Shown: in pieces, positions 1-5,865 of the stretch
How positions within the stretch are numbered: the stretch's first letter is position 1
Layout: the number at the start of each line of letters is the position of its first letter
Source: JBFHRB01 sp041591915
GTDB lineage: Bacteria > Actinomycetota > Nitriliruptoria > Nitriliruptorales > Nitriliruptoraceae
NCBI GenBank assembly: GCA_041591915.1
Contig: JBFHRB010000130.1
Span: 1-9,345 of the forward strand
Direction: 5' to 3'
DNA: 9,345 nt
Notes under the pieces: generated by a model
Seen by the model: only the letters and a program-made list of their open reading frames with translations
What the model was told of the DNA's origin: nothing
Databases searched by the model: none
Position numbers and translations under genes: made by a program

Positions 1-673
1 CCGGGCCAGACGGTCGCGCGCCGCCCCGCTTCTGGCGCCGCCTGAGGGCACGCTTGGCGCCATCGAGCACGGCACGCCTGGACAGCTGTCGGTAGTAGGC
101 GAGCCACGACCGCGGGTGGGCGGCGACCGCCTCGGCGTAGTCGTCGATGTGCTCGTCGGCGAAGGCCTCGTCGGAGCGCGACCCGGCCCGGAGTGCGGCG
201 CCGACGAGCGCCCGTGGCGCGACCTTGAAGGCCAGTTCCGGCAACACCGGCACGTTGAAGAGCGGGATGTGCCAGGCGGCCCGGAGGTCGAGCTTGCGGT
301 AGGGGCTGTCGATCATCACCAGCGACCGGACACGGCCCGGGTGCCGGAACGCGGTGGCGAGTGCCACCGCCCCTCCCCAGTCGTGGCCGACCACGACCGC
401 GTTCCGCGCGTGGAGGTTCCGGATCAGGCTCGCGATGTCGTCGGCCAGCGTCTGCGGGTCGTAGCCACCCGACGGAGCATCGGACCGGCCGAACCCCTTG
501 AGGTCGGGGCAGACCACTCGGTAGCCCAGCTCAGCGAGCGGCGGGGCGACCCGGCGCCAGACGTCACCCGTCTCGGGCCACCCGTGGAGCAGGAGGATCA
601 CGTCGTCGCCGTGCCCCAGTGCGCGGACGAAGAAGCGCGTCTGGCCACCCGTGACGAAGCCTTCGCGCCACAT
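1..673 (-). CDS. Alpha/beta hydrolase, epoxide hydrolase-like (3' end off window)
   Basis: An open frame of 224 codons without a stop runs leftwards from ATG 673-671 to the window edge, so the C-terminus is missing. It is preceded by an AGGAG ribosome site 7 nt upstream. Seen in the protein: an HGWPE oxyanion motif at residues 30-34 and the nucleophile elbow GHDWGG at 96-101, making Asp98 the likely nucleophile. An Asp nucleophile plus the HGxP motif is the known signature of epoxide hydrolases and related dehalogenases, rather than Ser esterases. Residues from about 125 form the start of a helical cap domain with candidate proton-donor tyrosines (for example in the YYRQL stretch at 193-197). 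The catalytic His and acid lie outside the window. Residues 207-220 are unusually basic. The exact substrate cannot be told; a small soluble cytoplasmic enzyme is inferred. Divergent from the exported-protein gene. Confidence 0.88.
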   Translation of the reverse strand, partial: MWREGFVTGGQTRFFVRALGHGDDVILLLHGWPETGDVWRRVAPPLAELGYRVVCPDLKGFGRSDAPSGGYDPQTLADDIASLIRNLHARNAVVVGHDWGGAVALATAFRHPGRVRSLVMIDSPYRKLDLRAAWHIPLFNVPVLPELAFKVAPRALVGAALRAGSRSDEAFADEHIDDYAEAVAAHPRSWLAYYRQLSRRAVLDGAKRALRRRQKRGGARPSGP

Positions 674-702
674 CCCGTCGCTCCTGCCGTCGGCCCGGCG
701 GC

Positions 703-708
703 AACGTA
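703..708 (-). promoter_or_regulatory. Possible -10 element for the hydrolase gene
   Basis: On the minus strand TACGTT fits the actinobacterial -10 pattern TANNNT. It would place the transcription start near 697, about 24 nt before the hydrolase ATG and just upstream of its AGGAG site. No convincing -35 hexamer is seen 16-18 nt further upstream, so this is a weak inference. Confidence 0.25.
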
Positions 709-750
709 CCGCCCTTCGGCCGGTCCGGGCTTCTCGGGACGCTCGACCCT

Positions 751-769
751 GCTTCACATTCGCTTCACA
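751..769 (+). promoter_or_regulatory. 11-bp-spaced direct repeat, Pho-box-like operator candidate
   Basis: The 8-mer GCTTCACA occurs exactly twice, at 751-758 and 762-769, an 11-bp period (one helical turn). A degenerate third copy (GCTCGAC) begins at 741. Direct repeats with a TTCAC/TCACA core spaced by 11 bp are the known target form of OmpR-family regulators such as actinobacterial PhoP (Streptomyces GTTCACC repeats, mycobacterial TCACAGC-N4 repeats). It lies 55-73 nt upstream of the exported-protein ATG in the spacer between two divergent genes, where an operator is expected. The regulator identity is inference. Confidence 0.45.
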
Positions 770-823
770 GGTGCTGCCGAACATCTCTCTTGACAGCTTC
801 CCGACCCAACCGGAGCACCGAGA

Positions 824-1528
824 ATGAAGAAGCTCATCGCCAGCATCGCCGCCAGCGGGGTCCTCGTCGGTGGCGCCTTCACCGCCAACCTCGTCGGCCC
901 CGTCGTCCTCGCGGGGGCCCAGGAGTCCGACACGGCGCCCGAGTCGACGGACACGCCCGAGCACGACCGCCCCAAGTGCGACGTCGACCGCCCCGAAGAC
1001 CCGTCCGACCTCGGGCCGCGGGCACGCGTCCTGCTGAAGTCGCTCGACGAACTCGTCGCCGAGGGCACGCTCACCCAGGCCCAGGCGGAGGCCGTCGTGC
1101 AGCGCGTCGGCGAGAACGCGGCCGAACTCCGTGACCGCTTCTGCGATGGCGACCGCCCCGGCGACCGTCCGGGTGGCGAGTTCGTGCGCCGGGTCATCCA
1201 GCAGGGCGTGCGGATCGCTGCCGACATGATCGGCATCGACGAGAACGGCCTGATGAACCAGGTCCGCAACGGCAAGTCGATCAGCGAGATCGCCGAGCAG
1301 CACGGCGTCGACCCGTCCGACATCGCCGACGCCCTCGTCGCCGCGGGCAACGCCGCGATCGACGAAGCCGTCGCCAACGGCGACCTCGGCGAGGAGCAGG
1401 CCGCCAAGCTGAAGGAGAAGCTGCCCGAGCTTGCCGACCGGTTCGTCAACCACTCCGGGGAGCCGGGCAACCGCGACGGTGGCCGCCCGGCCCCGGGCCC
1501 CGACGGTGCGACGACCGACCAGGCCTAG
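824..1528 (+). CDS. Exported helical-repeat protein of unknown function
   Basis: 234 residues, ATG start with GGAG 8 nt upstream (812-815). The N-terminus has two lysines, a hydrophobic stretch (residues 4-31) and a likely signal-peptidase site after AGA at residue 32, so the mature protein is probably outside the membrane. An acidic Ser/Thr/Glu-rich linker follows (33-60). Two similar helical hairpins are seen: 72-106, with AEGTLTQAQA and ending in ELRDRF, and 176-207, with ANGDLGEEQA and ending in ELADRF. Between them (143-173) lies a stretch resembling a small helix-turn-helix or LysM-like helical motif (GKSISEIAEQHGVDPSDI). The only two cysteines in the mature part (C52 and C107) flank the first hairpin and could form a disulfide. 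The tail is Gly/Pro-rich. Similar small secreted proteins with such hairpins occur in actinobacteria, but I know no function. The sirtuin gene follows after 10 nt, so co-transcription is possible. Confidence 0.85.
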   Translation: MKKLIASIAASGVLVGGAFTANLVGPVVLAGAQESDTAPESTDTPEHDRPKCDVDRPEDPSDLGPRARVLLKSLDELVAEGTLTQAQAEAVVQRVGENAAELRDRFCDGDRPGDRPGGEFVRRVIQQGVRIAADMIGIDENGLMNQVRNGKSISEIAEQHGVDPSDIADALVAAGNAAIDEAVANGDLGEEQAAKLKEKLPELADRFVNHSGEPGNRDGGRPAPGPDGATTDQA

Positions 1529-1531
1529 TCT
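1526..1531 (+). promoter_or_regulatory. Possible -10 element giving a leaderless sirtuin mRNA
   Basis: TAGTCT overlaps the stop codon of the exported-protein gene and matches TANNNT. It ends 7 nt before the sirtuin ATG, the distance at which transcription would start on the start codon itself. Leaderless mRNAs of this type are common in actinobacteria, and no clear Shine-Dalgarno site precedes this ATG. No recognisable -35 box is seen, so translation coupled to the upstream gene is an equal alternative. Confidence 0.3.
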
Positions 1532-1538
1532 GGCGTCC

Positions 1539-2321
1539 ATGTCCGACCAGATCGACGCCCTCGCCGCGACGCTCCGAGCGTCTGCGACGGGGGCGTTGGT
1601 CGTGACCGGGGCCGGTATCTCGCTGGCGAGCGGGATCCCGTCGTTCCGGTCCGATGGCGGTCTCTGGACCCGCTACGACCCCGAGCGGTACGCCACGCTC
1701 ACCGCCTTCCGAGAGCGGCCGGACCGGGTCTGGCCGTTCTTGCGCGAACTGCGCGAGACGCTGCTGAGCGCGCAGCCCAACGACGGCCACATCGCGCTCG
1801 CGGCGCTCGAGCGGCGCGGCTTCATCAACAGCGTCGCGACCCAGAACATCGACGGGCTCCACCAGGCCGCCGGCAGCGAGCGGGTCATCGAGCTTCACGG
1901 GACCTACGAGACGGCGCGCTGCCTCGACTGCGACCTCCACTTCACCGAACGGCAGCTCGTCGATCGCTTCCCCGCCCCCGTGATCCCCGTCTGCCCCAAC
2001 TGCGCCGGACCCATCAAGCCCGACGTGGTGCTCTTCGAGGAGGCGCTGCCGGAGCGGGAGCTGCTGCGAGCCAGGCGCCTCGCCGACCGCTGTGACGTGG
2101 TCCTGGTCGTCGGTACGTCGGCCGAGGTCTACCCCGCGGCAGAGCTGCCCGAGCGCGGAGCGCGGCACGGCGCGGCCGTGTGGGAGGTCAATCCCGAGCC
2201 GGTGCTCCCGACCGCCCGCCACATCGCCGACCGGGCCGAGCGGGTCCTGCCGCTGCTGGCGCGTCGACTGCTCGGCCGCGGCGCGATGATCCGCGCGAGA
2301 CGGCAGGCCCGGTCGGCGTGA
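1539..2321 (+). CDS. Sirtuin, NAD-dependent protein deacylase (Sir2 family)
   Basis: 260 residues. The ATG at 1539 is chosen because the frame becomes sirtuin-like only from there; an in-frame ATG at 1431 would overlap the upstream gene by about 100 nt. It removes acyl groups from protein lysines using NAD+ in the cytoplasm. Seen: NAD-binding GAGIS (24-28) and GIPSFR (32-37), TQNIDGLH (101-108), catalytic His120 in ELHG, a four-Cys zinc site (C128, C131, C152, C155), GTS (192-194) and VNPE (217-220). The Tyr/Arg pair that marks SIRT5/CobB-like desuccinylases is not visible after GLW. The AQPNDGHIALAALE and VYPAAELP stretches resemble the Thermotoga Sir2 type (class U), so deacetylase activity is more likely. 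The usual FGE motif of the substrate-binding strand reads FEE (166-168). Ends 71 nt from the convergent cupin gene. Targets are unknown; acetyl-CoA synthetase is a common bacterial target but is not in this window. Confidence 0.93.
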   Translation: MSDQIDALAATLRASATGALVVTGAGISLASGIPSFRSDGGLWTRYDPERYATLTAFRERPDRVWPFLRELRETLLSAQPNDGHIALAALERRGFINSVATQNIDGLHQAAGSERVIELHGTYETARCLDCDLHFTERQLVDRFPAPVIPVCPNCAGPIKPDVVLFEEALPERELLRARRLADRCDVVLVVGTSAEVYPAAELPERGARHGAAVWEVNPEPVLPTARHIADRAERVLPLLARRLLGRGAMIRARRQARSA

Positions 2322-2331
2322 CCGGTCGGGG

Positions 2332-2394
2332 TCAGGTGCCGCTCGCCATGAACTCCTGCAGCCACGCGTTGCGGTCGGGCTGATCGCCGCGCTC
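2332..2394 (-). other. Coding-like stretch after the cupin stop, possible frameshifted C-terminus
   Basis: Directly after the cupin stop (2395-2393), another minus-strand frame reads 20 codons and a TGA (2334-2332). Nineteen of the 20 codons end in G or C, and the product contains DQPDRNAWLQEFMASGT, which looks like an ordinary protein C-terminus. This frame is closed by a stop at 2406-2404 and has no usable start between there and 2394, so it cannot be a gene of its own except for a trivial internal ATG. Removing one base at about 2395 would join it to the cupin as ...AVTLD-ERGDQPDR..., giving a protein of about 173 residues. A sequencing error, a real indel, or chance are all possible. Confidence 0.45.
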
Positions 2395-2854
2395 AGTCCA
2401 GGGTCACGGCCCGTTCCGGGTCCTCGGCGCGGAGCTTCTCGCGGAACGCGCGGGCTCGGTCGGTCTCGGCGAACACGCCGACGACCCAACGGGACCCCGT
2501 CGCGAGGGGCCGGCTGACCCGCCACGCCGACCGGTCGTCGGGGTACGTGGAGACGATGACGCTGACACCCCGCTCGGTCCTGACCTGATGGCGACAGCCG
2601 GCGGGCCAGCGAACGACATCCCCCATCGAGACACGCGCCGACTCGCCGTCGACGACGACCTCACCCTCGCCCGCGACGACGAGCACGAGTTGGCCGATGG
2701 CGGCCGATGCTGGCGCGGTGGCGGAACCCGCCGACAGGTGGAGCACGGAGACGGACCCGGCGTCGCTCGCGCTGAGCAGCTCGTAGGAACCGTGGCCCAC
2801 CGCGACGTCGACCGGACGGCAGGCGTCACGACGCCACGATGCGACGCTGATCAC
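2393..2854 (-). CDS. Small cupin-domain protein coupled to glnE
   Basis: 153 residues, GTG start at 2854-2852 overlapping the glnE stop as GTGA, so translation is probably coupled to glnE. The core (about residues 33-105) is a single cupin barrel: a strand-rich stretch with LVLVVAGEGEVVVDG (56-70), then motif 2 as GDVVRWPAGCRH (78-89). The histidines of cupin motif 1 (HxH) are absent and only His89 remains of the usual metal ligands, so a metal-dependent enzyme is doubtful; a ligand-binding or structural role is possible. The last 35 residues form a separate strand-helix-strand element (RWVVGVFAE, then RARAFREKLRAED). Its end looks cut short by a frame change (see 2332-2394). The function is unknown; its position as last gene of a glutamine synthetase operon suggests, but does not prove, a link with nitrogen metabolism. 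Confidence 0.8.
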   Translation of the reverse strand: MISVASWRRDACRPVDVAVGHGSYELLSASDAGSVSVLHLSAGSATAPASAAIGQLVLVVAGEGEVVVDGESARVSMGDVVRWPAGCRHQVRTERGVSVIVSTYPDDRSAWRVSRPLATGSRWVVGVFAETDRARAFREKLRAEDPERAVTLD

Positions 2855-5800
2855 GGACGCATCCCCCCGTCGTCACCGATGTCGTAGAACAGCTCCTCGC
2901 ACGCGCGGCGAACGCGGCGGGTTCGGCGGCGGTAGTCCTCCTCGAACTCCTGCCGGCTGGAGCGACCGTAGCCGAGCGCGAGCGCGAGCCGGTCACGCAC
3001 GACGTCGGAGGACGGCAGGACGTCCACGCTGCGCTGGCGGAGGAGGTACAGCGCGTTGCGAACCTCGCCGAGGAAGTTGTAGCCCTCGCGCAGCCAGGTC
3101 GTGTGGGTCGACCGGATGAGGCCGAGATCCTGCAGCGAGTCGAGCGCCGACATCGTCCCGGGGACCCGCAGGAGCCGCTCGCGTCGGCCATGGCGGAGCT
3201 GCAGGAGCTGCACGGTCCACTCGACGTCGCTGATCCCGCCCGGCCCGAGCTTGAGGTGGGTGCGCGGGTCGACCCGGCTCGGCACGCGCTCTCGCTCCAT
3301 CCGAGCCTTGAGGGTGCGGATGTGCGCGACCTCGCTGTCGCTGAGCGACTCGGGGTAGGCCATCTCGACCGCGAGCTCGAGGAAGTCCCTGCCCAGGTCG
3401 AGATCGCCCGCGACGGGACGGGCCCGCAACAGCGCCTGGTGCTCCCATGGGTCGGACCACCGTTCGTAGTAGGCGCGGTAGGCGTCCAGCGAACGCGTGA
3501 TGGGGCCACTCTTGCCCTCGGGGCGCAGCTCCGTGTCGATCTCGAACGCGGTGCCCTCCGCCGTGATGGCACCCACCGTGTGGATGAGCAGCTCGGCGAC
3601 ACGGTGCGCGTAGGGACGGGCGTCGTCCTCGCTGCGGCCCGCCCGCGCCCGGTGCACGAAGAGGACGTCGAGGTCGGACGGGTAGTGCAGCTCGACACCC
3701 CCGAACTTGCCCATGCCGATCACGGCGACGTCCGCGGCGGGCTCCTCGTCGAGGTGCTCGACCACGGCCTGCAGGCCGGCAACGAGGCAGGCCTCGCCGA
3801 GGGCCGTGAGCTCGGCGGACCGGATGTTGCCGGGTGACGACCCCGAGAGGTCGCGCAGGACCAGCCGCAGCAGCTCTCGGCGCTTGAAGCGCCGCAGGGC
3901 CGCGGTCCGGCCCTCGAGGTCGTCGTGCCACGACAGCTGCTTGAGCGCCGCCCGGGTGAGCTCGTCGCGCGTTCGCCGCTTCTCGCGGAGTTCCCGGTCC
4001 GCGAGCCAGTCGCCGGACTGTGGGACGACCTCGATGAGCTCCCCGGCGACCTCGGACGTGCCGAGCACCCGCGCGAGCAGCTCGGTCGCCGGCGGGTGGT
4101 CCCGCAGCGTCGCCAGCAGGTCCGCCGCATCGCCCCGGTTGGTCAGGATGCGCTCGAGCATGCGCAGGCCGGTGTCGGGGTCGGCCGTGTCCGCGAGCGT
4201 GTCGAGGAACGCCGGCAGGACGGCCCGCATGGTGCGTGCGCGTCGGGAGACGCCGCTCGTGAGGTCGGTGATGCGCCGCAGCGCCTGCCGCGCGTCAGCG
4301 AACCCGAGTGCGTGCAGCCGCTCGACCGCCGCCCCCTCCCCCATCGCACGCTGGGCACCCGGGATCGCCAACTCGCCGTGCCGAGCGTCGACCCGGGCGT
4401 GTGCCTCGAGCAGTGGCCGGTAGAAGAGCTTCGCGTGGAGGTCCCGAACGACGCGCTGGGCGGCGGTGAGGTCCTTCCACAGCGCGGCGCGCGCGGGCGT
4501 GTCTCCTGCGGCGCGGTAGCCGAGCGAGCGAGCGAGGCGTTCCTGGTCCGCCTCGTCCTCGGGGATGGTGTGGGTGCGCCGCTCGTTCGCGAGCTGCAGG
4601 TGGTGCTCGACGGAGCGCAGCGACCGATACGCCGACGAGAGGGCGGCGGCGTCCTCCTCGGCGATGTAGCCGCCACCCGCCAGCGCCCCGAGGGCCGGGA
4701 GCGTGGCACCGCTGCGGACGGTGAAGTCCGCGCGGCCGTGGACGATCTGCAGGAGCTGGACGGCGAACTCGATGTCGCGCAGGCCGCCGGGGCCGAGCTT
4801 GACCTGGCGCTCGCCGTGGCGCCGCACCTCGGGCTTCTGCTCCACCCGGCCCTTCATCTCGCGGATCTCGCGCACGACGTCGGGGTCCAGCTCGCGTGGC
4901 CACACGAACGGTTCGGCCGCCAGCAGGAAGTCACGGCCGAGCTCGTCGTCGCCCGCCACGGGTCGCGCCTTGATGAGGGCCTGGAACTCCCACGTCTTGG
5001 CCCAGCGCTGCCAGTAGGCGACGAACCCCTCGACCGTGCGGGTGAGTGCTCCCTGCCGGCCCTCGGGGCGCAGCGTGGGGTCGACCTCGTAGGCGCGGCC
5101 CATGGTCGTCGACGCGTTGAGGATGGTGAGCAGCTGCTCACAGACCTGGCGTGCCTCGCGCCTCGCCGCGTCGTCGTCGTCGCCCGTCGGTGCGTGCACG
5201 AAGACCACGTCGACGTCGCTGACGTAGTTCAGCTCCTGGCCGCCGAGCTTGCCCATGCCGATGACCGCGATGCGCGACGCGGGGCTGCCACCGGCGATGG
5301 CGCCGTGGAGGTGGCGAAGCGTGCCCTCGAGGACACCCTGCGCGAGCTCGGACAGCTCGGTCGCGACCTGCTCGACCGTGATCTCGCCCGTGAGGTCCCG
5401 GGCCGCGATGTCGGCGGTCGCCCGACGCCGGATGTGGGCGACGCCCGAGGACCGCTCGTCAGCCGTCGACGCATCCGCGAGCGCCTTCTCCACGCGGTCG
5501 GCGATCTCGGCGTGCTCGACCGCCCAGACGCGGCGCAGCCCCTCCACCGCGTCGGGGGTCCGCGCCAGGAGCTCGCCGAGCGGGCGGGACGCGCCCGCCA
5601 CCGCGACGAACCGGGCCAGCCACCCCTCGTCGGCGACGAGCTCGTCGTAGGTGGCGCGATGTTGCTCAGCGAGGGAGCAGAGCGACCTGAGTGCGTCGTC
5701 GGGGGTCGCCGTCTCGGCGACGCAGCCCAGGACGTCGAGGACGTCCCCGACGGGCCCCTCCTCCGCCCAGAGGCCCGCCGCGCGCAGGTGCCGCACCGCC

Positions 5801-5862
5801 TCGTCCCGGCTCAGCCCGAGCCTGACGAGCCGTGACTCCGGGCTCGGCGCGGGGCGTGCCAT
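2851..5862 (-). CDS. glnE: Bifunctional glutamine synthetase adenylyltransferase/deadenylyltransferase
   Basis: 1003 residues, close to the usual actinobacterial GlnE length. GlnE attaches AMP to a tyrosine of glutamine synthetase to switch it off and removes it to switch it on, normally steered by PII and glutamine. Two homologous nucleotidyltransferase halves are plain. The N-terminal adenylyl-removing half has GMGKLGG (202-208) with SDVD (D216, D218) and a third acidic residue in EVDPTLRPEG (D261). The C-terminal adenylylating half has GMGKFGG (716-722) with SDLD (D730, D732) and EIDTELRPEG (D776). Each half is followed by its helical domain (KLGPGGLRDIEF at 355-366, KLGPGGISDVEW at 871-882). 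All catalytic acids are present, so both activities should be intact. The ATG lies 3 nt after the glnA stop without a clear ribosome site, which argues for translational coupling. The cupin gene overlaps its stop by 4 nt. The glnA2-glnE adjacency is also known from Mycobacterium tuberculosis. Confidence 0.97.
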   Translation of the reverse strand: MARPAPSPESRLVRLGLSRDEAVRHLRAAGLWAEEGPVGDVLDVLGCVAETATPDDALRSLCSLAEQHRATYDELVADEGWLARFVAVAGASRPLGELLARTPDAVEGLRRVWAVEHAEIADRVEKALADASTADERSSGVAHIRRRATADIAARDLTGEITVEQVATELSELAQGVLEGTLRHLHGAIAGGSPASRIAVIGMGKLGGQELNYVSDVDVVFVHAPTGDDDDAARREARQVCEQLLTILNASTTMGRAYEVDPTLRPEGRQGALTRTVEGFVAYWQRWAKTWEFQALIKARPVAGDDELGRDFLLAAEPFVWPRELDPDVVREIREMKGRVEQKPEVRRHGERQVKLGPGGLRDIEFAVQLLQIVHGRADFTVRSGATLPALGALAGGGYIAEEDAAALSSAYRSLRSVEHHLQLANERRTHTIPEDEADQERLARSLGYRAAGDTPARAALWKDLTAAQRVVRDLHAKLFYRPLLEAHARVDARHGELAIPGAQRAMGEGAAVERLHALGFADARQALRRITDLTSGVSRRARTMRAVLPAFLDTLADTADPDTGLRMLERILTNRGDAADLLATLRDHPPATELLARVLGTSEVAGELIEVVPQSGDWLADRELREKRRTRDELTRAALKQLSWHDDLEGRTAALRRFKRRELLRLVLRDLSGSSPGNIRSAELTALGEACLVAGLQAVVEHLDEEPAADVAVIGMGKFGGVELHYPSDLDVLFVHRARAGRSEDDARPYAHRVAELLIHTVGAITAEGTAFEIDTELRPEGKSGPITRSLDAYRAYYERWSDPWEHQALLRARPVAGDLDLGRDFLELAVEMAYPESLSDSEVAHIRTLKARMERERVPSRVDPRTHLKLGPGGISDVEWTVQLLQLRHGRRERLLRVPGTMSALDSLQDLGLIRSTHTTWLREGYNFLGEVRNALYLLRQRSVDVLPSSDVVRDRLALALGYGRSSRQEFEEDYRRRTRRVRRACEELFYDIGDDGGMRP

Positions 5863-5865
5863 CGA

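Noticed and set aside
116..793. Long plus-strand open frame opposite the hydrolase
   Set aside because: It is antisense to a well-supported alpha/beta hydrolase frame and its translation has no recognisable domain; such shadow frames are normal in high-GC DNA.
790..795. TTGACA as a -35 box for the exported-protein gene
   Set aside because: The matching -10 position would fall on the ribosome site at 812-818, leaving no room for a start before the ATG, and no TANNNT is present there.
2309..2325. CCGGTC/GACCGG hairpin over the sirtuin stop codon as a terminator
   Set aside because: Only 6 bp with a 5-nt loop and no U-tract; stems this short are frequent by chance at this GC content.
2393..2395. 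Programmed +1 frameshift at the cupin stop
   Set aside because: The site (CTG GAC TGA G) lacks a slippery codon or an internal Shine-Dalgarno of the prfB type; an indel or sequencing error is simpler.
1446..2525. 359-codon minus-strand open frame opposite the sirtuin
   Set aside because: Overlaps both the sirtuin and the cupin, and its translation is Arg/Gly/Pro-rich without motifs.
3925..5835. 636-codon plus-strand open frame opposite glnE
   Set aside because: The complementary strand carries the full GlnE with all motifs. The antisense translation is low-complexity Arg/Val/Glu-rich without homology that I recognise.
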